Notes: generated from the sequence alone by a model not told the origin. Shown: positions 32,488 to 41,022, counted from the stretch's first letter. The stretch is DNA of 64,000 nucleotides from Rhizobium etli 8C-3 (GCF_001908375.1 NZ_CP017242.1:366632-430631); one strand, 5' to 3'. Numbers and translations: made by a program.

Positions 32488-33539
32488 CGGTCCTTGATCT
32501 TGCGAAATTGCGTATCACGCCTGAGATCCTGTCGTTGATCGCCGAGATCGACGAATTCAAAGGTGCGTGGCGAGCGCTCGGCCGCATCGCGCCCGACCGG
32601 TTGTCCAGTTTGCGGCGGGTGGCGACGATCGAAAGCATCGGCTCGTCGACCCGTATCGAAGGCGCAAAACTAAGCGACCGCGAAGTCGAAAGGCTGCTCT
32701 CGAACCTCCGTATCGGCTCGTTCACCAGCCGAGACGAACAGGAGGTCGCAGGTTATGCCGAGGTGATGGAAACAATCTTCTCCGCCTTCGACGCGATCCC
32801 GCTTGACGAAAATCACATCCGCCAACTCCATCGGGATCTGCTTGCTCACTCGACCAAGGATGAGCGACACAGGGGAAACTGGAAAACCCTTGCCAACAAT
32901 GTCGAGGCCTTCGACGAAGATGGACGAAGCCTGGGCGTCGTCTTCGCGACAGCTTCCCCCTTCGACACGCCGGGGCGAATGTCGGACCTAGTGGCCTGGC
33001 AACAGGCCCAGGAGAAGGATGGCACCTTCCACCCTCTGCTCATTGTCGCTGTCTTCGTGGTGGTCTTTCTGGAAATCCATCCTTTCCAGGATGGCAATGG
33101 CCGCCTGTCGCGAGCCTTGACCACTCTGCTCCTCCTTCGGGCTGGCTATTCCTACGTGCCCTACAGCTCTCTCGAAAGCGTTGTCGAGCAGAACAAGGAA
33201 GCCTATTACCTTGCGCTTCGTCGAACGCAGGGCACGATCAGAACAGATCAACAGGACTGGAATCCGTGGGTCGAGTTTTTCCTCCGGAGCCTGCAGCGCC
33301 AGAAGCAGCGGCTCGAGCGCAAGATCGAGCGTGAACACATCCTGCTGGGCGACCTGCCGGAGTTGTCGGTCGCGATCCTCGAACTGGCGCGTGAACGCGG
33401 GCGCGTCACGGTGATGGACGCGGCCAAGGCCACAGGCGCAAGCCGCAACACCGTCAAGGATCATCTTCGGGCGTTGACCGAGCAGGGACATCTGACCCTT
33501 CATGGAGCCGGTCGTGGGACCTGGTACGGCCTGACTTAA
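32484..33539 (+). CDS. Fic-family protein with winged-helix C-terminus (351 aa)
   Basis: An AMPylase-type Fic protein. The catalytic loop EIHPFQDGNGRLSRAL matches HxFx(D/E)GNGRxxR in full. The inhibitory motif SSTRIEG (about residues 55-61) precedes it, making it a self-inhibited class II protein. An N-terminal Fic_N-like region is present. The C-terminus (about 290-351) is a winged helix (ATGASRNTVKDHLRALTEQG) able to bind DNA. Fic proteins transfer AMP or other groups to target proteins, often as toxins. The gene follows the interrupted DUF736 on the same strand. Confidence 0.9.
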   Translation: MTVLDLAKLRITPEILSLIAEIDEFKGAWRALGRIAPDRLSSLRRVATIESIGSSTRIEGAKLSDREVERLLSNLRIGSFTSRDEQEVAGYAEVMETIFSAFDAIPLDENHIRQLHRDLLAHSTKDERHRGNWKTLANNVEAFDEDGRSLGVVFATASPFDTPGRMSDLVAWQQAQEKDGTFHPLLIVAVFVVVFLEIHPFQDGNGRLSRALTTLLLLRAGYSYVPYSSLESVVEQNKEAYYLALRRTQGTIRTDQQDWNPWVEFFLRSLQRQKQRLERKIEREHILLGDLPELSVAILELARERGRVTVMDAAKATGASRNTVKDHLRALTEQGHLTLHGAGRGTWYGLT

Positions 33540-33596
33540 AGCCGGAGTGATCGGTCCGCCGATGTGCCGAGATCGGAGCTACGGCCCAACTGTGTG

Positions 33597-33883
33597 CGGC
33601 GGCCATTGCCACGTCCCCTTGCCTGACGTTAGCGGCGCTCCATCCGCGGGCTCGATGAGGCATGTCTGACCGGAGAGCGGCTCCGCCTCTCCTCCCGCAA
33701 CAGCCATCCGAAACTTTCTTCCCCTGACGGCTTTGCCGCCATTCCTCGCGCAGCAACAAAGTTCCTCCCGGCCGCCCTCCATTTCATTCCGGCCTCGACA
33801 GGTGCGGTCCGATCGTCCCCGGTCTTTGCGACAGCCATCGAGGCCGCGAAGGGCGCGGCCCGAACAACGAAAGGAACATGACA
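33597..33883 (+). repeat. DUF736 leader sequence, copy 2
   Basis: Nearly identical to 24234-24515, with a few substitutions and small indels (for example loss of some bases after CTCCGCCTC). It leads into a second, truncated DUF736 start. Confidence 0.65.
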
Positions 33884-34027
33884 ATGGCTACCATCGGCAC
33901 CTTCACCTCTACGCCCATCGGGCGGGGCCTCTTCAACCAAAATGTCAAGCCGGAACCACGCGTCGAGCCCGGTACCGGCTTTTTGGTGCGATACGGAAAT
34001 GGGGATAGCCGCTCAGATCGCCGATGA
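33884..34027 (+). pseudogene. truncated DUF736 gene (second copy)
   Basis: ATG 33884 begins [10 protein letters not shown], identical to the host DUF736 copy, but after ten residues the sequence jumps into PIGRGLFNQ, encoded by the terminator stem that normally lies after the gene (CCCATCGGGCGGGGCCTCTT). The body of the gene has therefore been deleted between the start and the terminator. The residual ORF is 47 codons and unlikely to matter. Confidence 0.7.
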
Positions 34028-34105
34028 TGCCGGGCCGGGATGGCAGCGTCAAGGACGAGCGGTTACCCCCAATTTCGCACCGCCGCTTGGTAAGCGCCAA
34101 CACGA

Positions 34106-34159
34106 AATCGGCTCCCCCACCCGCCGCCTCCGGCGGTCGCATTCGCGATCCCTGACCCC
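34106..34159 (+). promoter_or_regulatory. conserved leader element, copy A
   Basis: AATCGG, a GCCGCC/GGCGG hairpin and TCCCTGACCCC occur in the same order and spacing as at 37001-37053, each about 55 bp before the start of an unrelated small gene. It is a likely shared regulatory leader. Confidence 0.5.
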
Positions 34160-34214
34160 GCCACCCCGTCCCGCCCTGCAGGCTCGTCTTTCACGAACTC
34201 ACGGAGATGAGACC

Positions 34215-34385
34215 ATGACGATCGAACAGCACATCGAAGAACTACGTGCCGAGCTGAAGAACACATGCGACGCAGCCGAGCGCCGCCAGATCGAGACCGA
34301 GCTCGACCTTGCCCTTGCCCAGGCCGAGCTCGCCGTGCACCTGGCCGAACAGGTCGGTGCGATCGAGGCCGAGCCGCCCTTCTGA
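34215..34385 (+). CDS. small helical hypothetical protein (56 aa)
   Basis: ATG 34215 follows GGAGATGAGACC. The protein MTIEQHIEELRAELKNTCDA, then AERRQIETELDLALAQAELA, is almost entirely helical with heptad spacing and is probably a coiled coil. Short proteins like this are common beside ardC/DUF736 on rhizobial plasmids. No function is known. Confidence 0.65.
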   Translation: MTIEQHIEELRAELKNTCDAAERRQIETELDLALAQAELAVHLAEQVGAIEAEPPF

Positions 34386-34671
34386 GGCGGCTTCTTCCCT
34401 GCCCCAATTCAAGCACTTGCCATAGAGGCTGACCGAGCCGTCGCGTCTCTCCTTCGACAGGCTGTTATCTGCATCTGGGGATGATGCATCCCCTTCGTCA
34501 TGACGCAACCATGCGCAGCCAGAATTTTCCCCGCCGCAGGCTGCTCCTCGCCCTCTCAAAATTCAGGCGGCTCCAGGTTCTCCGCTCCCGCTTCGACCGT
34601 CCCGGTGCGGCCCTCCTTCGAGGTCTGCAGTCGATCCCCACGATATCAGCAATCCGAAAGGAGAACCCACC

Positions 34672-34844
34672 ATGCGACAACTCGCCCAGTTCCTCGCAGC
34701 CACAGCCGCCGGCTCCGCAATCTCGGCAAGGTAATCTGTCATTTCTTCCGCAAGGGAAAGCTCGGTCTGAAGCTTTCGATCAAGATCCCCTTGTTAGTCG
34801 AGATCGACGTTTCGTTCGAGACCGACTGGAACCGCCGCAAATGA
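34672..34844 (+). pseudogene. small hypothetical gene, probable frameshift
   Basis: ATG 34672 has a good ribosome binding site (AAAGGAGAACCC) and begins MRQLAQFLAATAAGSAIS, but stops after 20 residues. The neighbouring frame continues naturally: LGKVICHFFRKGKLGLKLSI, KIPLLVEIDVSFETDWNRRK. Joined, they would give a protein of about 57 residues. Either a frameshift has broken it or the short peptide is real. Confidence 0.4.
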
Positions 34845-34890
34845 CGCGCCGGGGCCGCTTTGGCGGCCCTGCATTGTTGCGCCGCGGGCG

Positions 34891-35238
34891 TCATCGTCGG
34901 TCAGCTGACGGCCGCTGGGCAATAGTCCTCGGTCGATAGCCACGGGCTCTCTTTTGTCGTGTCAGATCGAGGAACAGTCTGACGGCCTCTTCCTCCCGCC
35001 CGAAATGATGGATCATCATTTGCCCCGATGTCCCGATCCTCCCCCAGCGACGTATCAGGCAGGTTTCACCGAACAGCGACATGGAAATCTGCAGGGCATA
35101 GAAGCGAGCCATGTTCTTCGCCGCGTCAGTGCGTTCGATGTAGAGCTGGTAAGGCTGTGCGATCATGTTGACATCATCGCGGCCTACCCCTGACACGTCC
35201 AACGACATATATGAATCGAACAATTGCGACCGATTCAT
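34891..35238 (-). CDS. WGR-domain protein (115 aa)
   Basis: The WGR domain is clear: YQLYIERTDAAKNMARFYAL, QISMSLFGETCLIRRWGRIG and TSGQMMIHHFGREEEAVRLF, including the WGRIG signature. WGR domains bind nucleic acid in PARPs and in DNA-repair or MolR-like proteins. Stand-alone rhizobial versions are common on plasmids. The start may be the ATG at 35166 (MIAQPYQLYIER) instead of 35238; neither has a strong ribosome binding site. Confidence 0.75.
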   Translation of the reverse strand: MNRSQLFDSYMSLDVSGVGRDDVNMIAQPYQLYIERTDAAKNMARFYALQISMSLFGETCLIRRWGRIGTSGQMMIHHFGREEEAVRLFLDLTRQKRARGYRPRTIAQRPSADRR

Positions 35239-35361
35239 TTCCGTGAAGAGTCGGGCCCGGGCGAGGCGCCGGCGCGCACGGCTCTAGTCGTGCTGCGACC
35301 GGAGTCCGCACACGGTCTCCGCCCAGTCGGGTCACGATCCTCTCGCAGCAGGAAGCATGCC

Positions 35362-36324
35362 TCAGTTCGTGATTCTGGTTTTCTCGTCCGAGAGTTCCAG
35401 TCCGCGAACAGCCAGGTATTTCCTGATCGCCGGCAAGACCTTGTGTTCCAGCACCTCTTTCGACGCACTGGTTACAATAAAGTCGTCGGCATAACGGATG
35501 ACGTGGGGTTTGGCTTTTCGGTACGTGGATTTCGACGATCCCACGCTTGCATCGACTGCGGCCTCAAGCCCATCCAACACTCTGTTCGCGATTGTGGGCG
35601 AAATCACGCCCCCTTGCGGGGTTCCCGCCCGCGTCTCGAACAGAGTTCCCTCTTCAATGTATCCGGCTTGAAGCCAGTTCCGCAGGATCGCCTTGTCCAT
35701 AGGCATATGCTCGAGGATGTAATCATGGCTGATTTCATCGAAACAGCTTTTGATATCGCCCTCTAGAATCCACGTGGCGGACTTTCGTCTTGCCAACGTG
35801 ATGAAGCACTGCTCGATGGCGTCGGCTGTCGAGCGTTTGGGCCGAAATCCGTAGGAATTCGGGTCCGCCAAGGTCTCCGTCACTGGTTCCAGCGCAAGCT
35901 TCCATAAGGCTTGCATTGCGCGGCACAGCATACGGGGTATCCCGAGTGGGCGCTTCTTGCCGTTACTCTTGGGAATATAAACGCGTCGCAACGGCATCGT
36001 ACGGTAGCCGTGGTGCCGCAGCGACATTACTCCCTTCCATCTGGCCACCGGGGTTGTCCAGATTTCTCCGTCCACTCCCGGCGTTTTCTTCCCGCGATTC
36101 TCCGTCACCCGCTTCACAGCCAGCATCTTGCCGCTGTGCGAGCGGGTCAGCAGACGTTGCAAGGCTTTTACCTTACCCCATCGGCCTTCGCGAGTGGCCT
36201 TGGCGATACGCACTTGAAGTCGCTTCACGGTTGCTTCAATCTGCGACCAGTCTGTCTGATCCCACATCTGCCCTTCGTGCGAGGACGCACCGGCATTCGC
36301 TGCTTTCGCATCGATTGCCGTCAT
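35362..36324 (-). CDS. ltrA: group II intron reverse transcriptase, C-terminally truncated (320 aa)
   Basis: Start ATG 36324 follows GAGGAAAAGCAG. RT blocks are visible: RVTENRGKKTPGVDGEIW (RT-0), RVYIPKSNGKKRPLGIPRM (RT-1), PNSYGFRPKRSTADAIEQCF (RT-2a), WILEGDIKSCFDEISHDYIL (RT-3), AGTPQGGVISPTIAN (RT-4) and VIRYADDFIVT with the catalytic YADD (RT-5). The protein ends at EKTRITN, just after RT-6/7, so the thumb (domain X) and any endonuclease domain are missing. Splicing and mobility are not expected. Confidence 0.85.
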   Translation of the reverse strand: MTAIDAKAANAGASSHEGQMWDQTDWSQIEATVKRLQVRIAKATREGRWGKVKALQRLLTRSHSGKMLAVKRVTENRGKKTPGVDGEIWTTPVARWKGVMSLRHHGYRTMPLRRVYIPKSNGKKRPLGIPRMLCRAMQALWKLALEPVTETLADPNSYGFRPKRSTADAIEQCFITLARRKSATWILEGDIKSCFDEISHDYILEHMPMDKAILRNWLQAGYIEEGTLFETRAGTPQGGVISPTIANRVLDGLEAAVDASVGSSKSTYRKAKPHVIRYADDFIVTSASKEVLEHKVLPAIRKYLAVRGLELSDEKTRITN

Positions 36325-36938
36325 CTGCTTTTCCTCGTCCAGCAATTAGTCATGTTCTCTCGCCATGAATGACCGGGCGGAAGTCTGCCCACTTTCGTGT
36401 CGGGCAATGTTGCAGCCCGTATCCCGACTACTACAGCCGGGCCTTTGCTTTCTCCGCCTTCCTTTACCCACAACACCAACAGCGTTCCTTACGGTTCGCC
36501 TGCCGTTACCGGCAGCGCTATGGGCTTACCCTGTTCCGCATGAATCTCAGAGCCAGTCGGACCCTTCCTTTTCGCCGGCAGCTTTCCGTCCATGGAGGTC
36601 CAACCTGAAAGGACCACACCTTGCTGCACACCTTTTGGTTCAAGCCTATCAGCACATTTGGCTTGTTCCTTGTTACGGCGTTTATCGGAAGTTCACTTGT
36701 GTTGGTCGTCATTGCTCGTCCCTTGCACCTCACCGCCTTTGTGCTGGCAGTTTCCACTTCGCCTCACGGTTCGGTGGACCGGTCACCCGGTGGTTACGTT
36801 GTCCCCGAAGCTCCACACGGAGTCGTTGCCAACTTCGCATGTTCGGGTAGGGAACGACCGATGGAACGGTCGGTTTCGTAAAGTTCACATCACGTGTTCT
36901 CCTCTCGAAACAGAGATTCGTGCGACTTTCAGGTCGCA
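35362..36938 (-). mobile_element. truncated group II intron (5' part and RT)
   Basis: The 5' end at 36938 (minus strand) reads GTGCGACCTGAAAGTCGCAC, matching the GTGYG start of bacterial group II introns. About 600 bp of structured 5' RNA domains precede the RT gene. I cannot find domain V or VI after the RT stop, so the 3' end is lost. The intron lies between the WGR gene and the gene at 37105. Confidence 0.7.
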
Positions 36939-37000
36939 CTCCGGCGTCAAGGACATCGCGGCCCCTCCAATTTTACCAGCGCCGCAAGCGGCACAGAGAA

Positions 37001-37053
37001 AATCGGTTCCTCCGCTCGCCGCACGGCGGCCGCGTTCCGCGGTCCCTGACCCC
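37001..37053 (+). promoter_or_regulatory. conserved leader element, copy B
   Basis: Matches 34106-34159 (AATCGG, CGCCGC/GGCGG hairpin, TTC-CGCGGTCCCTGACCCC), located 52 bp before ATG 37105. Confidence 0.5.
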
Positions 37054-37104
37054 TCACGGACTACGGTGCGGGCACCTTTCGTCAGAAACGAAAAGGAGAC
37101 CCTG

Positions 37105-37419
37105 ATGACAAAGCATCAAATCACCCACTTGGTTGGAGAAGACCAGAAGCTGCCGGATCAACAGCCGGATTGGCTTGAAAGTTTGCGCCGAAATTTCGAT
37201 GCGGAAGTGCATCTTCCCGCCGATATCTCGCGCGAATTTCTGTCTGCGGCGCGGCTTTGGGCAATCGACAACAAGGTCGATTTCGGATTGTTCCACGAGG
37301 CCGGCAAGATCATCATTGCGCACTTCGGCGGTGATGAGATCTACCTCCCGTCCCGGTGGTCCGACAAACGATGGCACATCGGCCTTGAGGGCAATGAGCC
37401 TTTCGACTCGGGCGATTGA
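37105..37419 (+). CDS. small hypothetical protein (104 aa)
   Basis: ATG 37105 follows AAAAGGAGACCCTG. The protein starts MTKHQITHLVGEDQKLPDQQ and contains AARLWAIDNKVDFGLFHEAG and KIIIAHFGGDEIYLPSRWSD. No family is recognised. It shares its leader element with the gene at 34215 and is followed by a strong terminator, so it is probably a single-gene transcription unit in the anti-restriction region. Confidence 0.65.
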   Translation: MTKHQITHLVGEDQKLPDQQPDWLESLRRNFDAEVHLPADISREFLSAARLWAIDNKVDFGLFHEAGKIIIAHFGGDEIYLPSRWSDKRWHIGLEGNEPFDSGD

Positions 37420-37424
37420 GGTCG

Positions 37425-37454
37425 AGACCAGAGGCGGCTACCCGCCTCTGGTCT
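37425..37454 (+). terminator. strong intrinsic terminator-like hairpin
   Basis: A perfect 13-bp stem (AGACCAGAGGCGG / CCGCCTCTGGTCT) with loop CTAC, followed by TTTGCCTTTCC, six bases after the gene at 37105. It also faces the oncoming traCDG transcript and may stop both. Confidence 0.8.
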
Positions 37455-37655
37455 TTGCCTTTCCACGAGAGCCGGTCCAGCCGGATCGACCGGCAGGAGC
37501 GGCTGTGAAAGGGGCTCTGCCGCCCCTCTCAAACCTCACCCCATGAAGGAAGGGCAACGCCTCTCCTTCAAACTTCCTCCCATGGGGAAAGGGGACGGTT
37601 CCCTTCTCCCTTTCCCCAAACCCCTCTCCCGTGCTGGGAAAGCGATGGCTCGCTG

Positions 37656-38255
37656 TCACCCGCCCTGGCACCAGCCGTGTCGGGCACCATCCCAGGATCG
37701 GGCGAGCCCTTCGTCGATCAAAACATCGCCCAGCGAGTTGCCCGCACGAGACACGGTGCGAAGTTTGCGACCGTACTTGTCTTCGTCACGGAACCCGGCC
37801 GCCAGGGAGAATTTTCCAGCGTTGAGCAGCGTCAGCAGGCGGGATTTCGCCGCTTCACCTTTGATCCGTTCAGCCTCGCAGCGGGGCGGGCTGAGTTCAG
37901 GCGTATCGATATCGGCGATGCGGATTTTCTCGCCCTCGAACCAGAAGGTGTCACCATCGACGACGCAGTTCGCCCGATGGCTGTCGCCACAGAGCGCGAA
38001 CGACGCCGATAGCGCGTCTTGTGCCGGCGCTTTGGCGAAGACAGCCGCGCTGTCGAGATGGCCATTGTGATCGAGGTACAGCCAGCCGGCGGCGCCGATC
38101 ACCACGGCCCAGACCATGGTGATCGGAATGCCTCTGCCACGACCGCGACGGTAACGACGTGACGTCGATCGCGCCGCATTGATGCCGGGACGATCATTCG
38201 CGACCTTCCGATTTTTCCTGAACGGTATGACGTTCTTTTGCGCCAAGCTTTTCAT
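37656..38255 (-). CDS. thermonuclease-like (SNase) secreted protein (199 aa)
   Basis: An N-terminal basic region with one membrane/signal segment (IPITMVWAVVIGAAGWLYLD) precedes a staphylococcal-nuclease-like domain. It has NCVVDGDTFWFEGEKIRIAD (Arg and Asp of the site), IDTPELSPPRCEAERIKGEA, DKYGRKLRTVS and GLARSW. The active-site Arg-Glu-Arg set seems retained (RIADIDTPE, EAERIKGE, DKYGRK). Its ATG overlaps the traG stop (ATGA), so it is the last gene of the traCDG operon. SNase genes next to traG occur on rhizobial plasmids. A role in processing DNA or the envelope during mating is only a guess. Confidence 0.75.
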   Translation of the reverse strand: MKSLAQKNVIPFRKNRKVANDRPGINAARSTSRRYRRGRGRGIPITMVWAVVIGAAGWLYLDHNGHLDSAAVFAKAPAQDALSASFALCGDSHRANCVVDGDTFWFEGEKIRIADIDTPELSPPRCEAERIKGEAAKSRLLTLLNAGKFSLAAGFRDEDKYGRKLRTVSRAGNSLGDVLIDEGLARSWDGARHGWCQGG

Positions 38256-40255
38256 CCCTCTTCGCCTGCAGACGTTACAGTCGGTTTGGTTTCATTGGCG
38301 TTTACCGCAGGCGTCGAATTCGAACCTTCCTTCTCCCTTCCGCCCATCGAATAGAACCGGTTCTCGCCAACGCATGCCTTCATATCCTCGCGGCGGAACC
38401 AAATGGCGCGGCCGCATCTGAGCGGCGCGTTGCCGGCTGTGAACACGATCTGCTCGTCCGCCCGCATGCGTAGAACTTCGTGCGGCTGGATGAGCGGTCG
38501 TGCCGCGAGCTGCTTCGAGCGCGTTCGAGACGATCCCTTTGCCTGGAAGTTGCGGCTGACCTGGTCGATCTCGACCGTGGTCATGCCGCACCGTCGGGAG
38601 ATGTAATCGGCGGTCTCGGGATCGTTGATGGCCGCGAACGAAATCCAGCTGGCACTCTCGAACCACTTGCTTGCCGCGTCGCGGCCGCCATAGGTTTCGC
38701 GCATCTGGCCGATCGACTGGTAGATCATCGTCAGCGTGATGCCGTATTTGCGTCCGGCGTCACGTGCGGTTTCGACGATCCGCATGTAGCCGAGGCGGGC
38801 GACCTCATCGAGGAGAAACAGAGCACGCCCCTTGATCTGTCCGTCGCGATTGTAGATCGCGTTGAGAAACGAACCGATGATGACACGCGCAAGACCCGAA
38901 TGGGTCTCCAATGTCTTGAGGTCGATGTTGATGAAGACGTCGGTATTCCCGGCCGCGATGTCGCTGGTCGAGAACTTCCGTCCCGACACGAGTGCTGCGT
39001 AGTTCCGATAGGAAAGCCAGTGCGTTTCCTTGACCGCATTGGCATAGACGCCGGAGAAGGTTTCCGGCGTCATGTTGACGAAGGCTGCGACATTCTCCTT
39101 CACGAAATCCGAGCCGGAATTGTCGTAGATGTCTTGCAGCCGCTTGCGCAATGTCGGCTCAGGCTCGGAGAGGTTCATGCGTACCTGGCGAAGCGTCTGC
39201 TCCTTCTCGTCCGTGTGACCGGACAGGCAGACGTCGGCGATGAGCGCCGTCAGCAACTGGAGAGCTGACGCTCGAAAGAAGTCGTCACGGACACCGCGCG
39301 GGCCGCCGCTGTCACTCATGATCCATGAGGCGACCGAGGCGATATCCTCTTCCTTGGTTCCGCCGAAACGTCCGACCCAGTCCAGGACGTTAAAGCCGAT
39401 GTCCGGCTTCCTCGGATCGAGAACGAACACGTCCCTTCCCGCTCCGCCGCGATGCGCGGAGACCATCGGTGCGACCTCGTTCGATGGATCGAGCACGATA
39501 AGCGTTCCGCCCCACTTGAGTGCCGTCGGGATCGTCACCGACGTCGTCTTGAAACCGCCGGAACCGGCAAAGACAATCCCGTGCGACGAGCCGAACGAGC
39601 CATCGAAGCACAGCAACGGCGACTTGCCACCGGCGCCCCAGGTCTCAGCGCTGTCGGCGCGAAACGCTTGGCTCGCGACACTGTCTTTGTCGATCCGATA
39701 GCGCTCGCCAATGACGATGCCACCAGTATCGGGAAACAACTTTGCCGCCTCTGTGAGCTTCATCCAATCCGCTTCGCCATGGAGCGCCCGCTTGCCCTGA
39801 ATGCGTTTCGGCTCGGCCCTTGCGAAGGCGGCATTGCCGATGAGCGCGACGCGGAGTGCGAAGCAGGCACATAACAGCCCCGCACTCGCTCCGATCGACG
39901 TTGCCGGATCGAGAAAGGCCAAGACCGTCTTGTCGGCGGACAGCGTCTTCATGAAAGCGGAAAGGCGCATTGTTTCGCGGAGTGTTGCGATCAGGATCGT
40001 CCCGCTGCATCCCGCAACGACGCCCCAACCGGCCTGTTTGATATTGATCGAGCCGGCGGTCGCGAACAGGAACAAGATGCCGACCGCGGCACTTGCGAGA
40101 TAGGGAAGCGCGATCCCTGCCCGCCCCCATGCCAAGCGTGCGGTCTCGGTTTTCCCGAACCCGGATAGCCAATGTTCGATCCCGGTCATTCCGATGACGA
40201 CCAGGATCATCAACGCCGCTGGCAAGATGACGAGCGCAATCCTATTGATCGTCAT
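38252..40255 (-). CDS. traG: type IV coupling protein TraG (667 aa)
   Basis: VirD4/TraG family hexameric ATPase linking the relaxosome to the mating channel. Several N-terminal membrane segments (about 5-30, 45-70, 75-95, 125-145) precede the cytoplasmic NTPase domain with Walker [16 protein letters not shown] and Walker [15 protein letters not shown]. Length and ends match Ti-plasmid TraG. It is the third gene of traC-traD-traG, overlapping traD by 14 bp and the SNase gene by 4 bp. Expression is expected from the TraR-dependent promoter upstream of traC. Confidence 0.95.
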   Translation of the reverse strand: MTINRIALVILPAALMILVVIGMTGIEHWLSGFGKTETARLAWGRAGIALPYLASAAVGILFLFATAGSINIKQAGWGVVAGCSGTILIATLRETMRLSAFMKTLSADKTVLAFLDPATSIGASAGLLCACFALRVALIGNAAFARAEPKRIQGKRALHGEADWMKLTEAAKLFPDTGGIVIGERYRIDKDSVASQAFRADSAETWGAGGKSPLLCFDGSFGSSHGIVFAGSGGFKTTSVTIPTALKWGGTLIVLDPSNEVAPMVSAHRGGAGRDVFVLDPRKPDIGFNVLDWVGRFGGTKEEDIASVASWIMSDSGGPRGVRDDFFRASALQLLTALIADVCLSGHTDEKEQTLRQVRMNLSEPEPTLRKRLQDIYDNSGSDFVKENVAAFVNMTPETFSGVYANAVKETHWLSYRNYAALVSGRKFSTSDIAAGNTDVFINIDLKTLETHSGLARVIIGSFLNAIYNRDGQIKGRALFLLDEVARLGYMRIVETARDAGRKYGITLTMIYQSIGQMRETYGGRDAASKWFESASWISFAAINDPETADYISRRCGMTTVEIDQVSRNFQAKGSSRTRSKQLAARPLIQPHEVLRMRADEQIVFTAGNAPLRCGRAIWFRREDMKACVGENRFYSMGGREKEGSNSTPAVNANETKPTVTSAGEEG

Positions 40256-40532
40256 TGCCTAACGCCTCCACGCCGAGTGCGGTGAGCCTGGATCGCTCGC
40301 CATCGTCACCCTTGATGCGGCGCGCTGCATCGATCAGCGCGCCCAGCACCAGCGCTCGCTTCTCGTAGCGAAGACCCGCCTTGACGATCAGGCCGCCGAG
40401 CTCGATTTTTTCGCGCGTGTCCTTCTTGCGGGCGTCGGATGTCATCGTCCTGCTCATCCGTTCAAGCCTCGCCAGTCCCGCCTGCATTCGGGCCAGACGC
40501 GACCGCCGTGGTTGAAGTTGCGCCGCTGCCAT
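40242..40532 (-). CDS. traD: conjugal transfer protein TraD
   Basis: Small Ti-type Tra[41 protein letters not shown]. The longest start (40532, after AGGGGGCAGGCG) overlaps traC by 71 bp and gives 96 aa; internal ATGs at 40487, 40457 and 40445 would give the ~67-86 aa usual in the family. It is a relaxosome accessory of Ti plasmids and not related to F-plasmid TraD. Confidence 0.85.
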   Translation of the reverse strand: MAAAQLQPRRSRLARMQAGLARLERMSRTMTSDARKKDTREKIELGGLIVKAGLRYEKRALVLGALIDAARRIKGDDGERSRLTALGVEALGNDDQ

Positions 40533-40758
40533 CGCCTGCCCCCTTTTTCCCTCCGGTCGTACCGCCCTGCCCTCCGCGAAATCGCCTGTTCAGCTGGTCA
40601 AACGCTGCCTGAAGCTCCGCCTCGTCAATCTCGATGTCGCCAAGGCCCGCCTTGAGCGCGATCCGGCCGATGCGTTCCGCTTCCCGTGTCTCGGCTATCT
40701 TGAGCTGCTCCTGCAGTTTGGCAATTTCGTCGCGGATTTTCGCGGATGGCTTCTTCAT
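40462..40758 (-). CDS. traC: conjugal transfer protein TraC (98 aa)
   Basis: [20 protein letters not shown] begins a coiled-coil N-terminus, followed by [20 protein letters not shown] and a Gly/Thr/Ser-rich tail. It matches Ti TraC, a small oriT-binding accessory of the relaxosome. It is the first gene of the leftward operon, with a candidate tra box 74 bp upstream of its ATG. Confidence 0.9.
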   Translation of the reverse strand: MKKPSAKIRDEIAKLQEQLKIAETREAERIGRIALKAGLGDIEIDEAELQAAFDQLNRRFRGGQGGTTGGKKGAGDGSGATSTTAVASGPNAGGTGEA

Positions 40759-40815
40759 TCCGATTGTCTCCCTGGCTGAGAAAGCGTGTCTTTCGAAGCC
40801 AGTTTTTCGGAACAG

Positions 40816-40830
40816 AGTGCGGAACGCACT
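40816..40830. promoter_or_regulatory. perfect dyad between traC and traA
   Basis: AGTGCGGAACGCACT has 6-bp perfect arms around GAA, and the flanking ACAG/CTGT extend the symmetry with one bulge. It overlaps the region expected to hold divergent tra promoters and directly abuts the candidate tra box at 40832. Confidence 0.5.
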
Positions 40831-40831
40831 A

Positions 40832-40847
40832 CTGTGAATCCTACAAT
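40832..40847 (-). promoter_or_regulatory. candidate tra box (TraR site), traC/traA promoter
   Basis: CTGTGAATCCTACAAT; read on the minus strand it begins ATTGTAGGATTCACAG. Fifteen bases are identical to 60113-60127 near repA, and a related dyad lies upstream of traI (60026-60041). In Ti plasmids TraR sites occur at exactly these two intergenic regions. Confidence 0.6.
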
Positions 40848-40910
40848 CGCCAACGGCGATGCTTTGGTGGATCATCCCGGCCGTTCCGAAGGAGCGGCTT
40901 CCAAGGGGCT

Positions 40911-40943
40911 TCCAAGGGCGCAATTATACGTCGCTGGCGCGAC
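40911..40943 (+). other. oriT: origin of transfer (oriT) nic region
   Basis: TCCAAGGGCGCAATTATACG, then TCGCTGGCGCGACG, closely follows the nic region of Ti plasmids (pTiC58 type), which is related to the RSF1010/pTF1 family. The GTCGCTGGCGCGAC part can form a hairpin next to the nick. It lies between the divergent traC and traA genes, as in Ti plasmids. TraA is expected to nick here. Confidence 0.85.
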
Positions 40944-41022
40944 GTGTTGCTGGAGAGCCTGGCGGGGCCGCCGCTCCCAACGAACGCATTGATTTCGTTC
41001 GCAACCGGGAAAGAACTCCGCC

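Noticed and set aside
35240..35361. Group II intron domain V in AGAGCCGTGCGCG
   Set aside because: The bases after it do not form the conserved GAAA-loop hairpin of domain V.
36346..37104. Several overlapping ORFs of 60-275 codons
   Set aside because: They lie in the intron 5' RNA region; the long one only becomes a real protein from ATG 37105.
40242..40532. F-plasmid-like TraD coupling protein
   Set aside because: The protein is under 100 residues and matches the unrelated small TraD of Ti plasmids; TraG is the coupling protein here.
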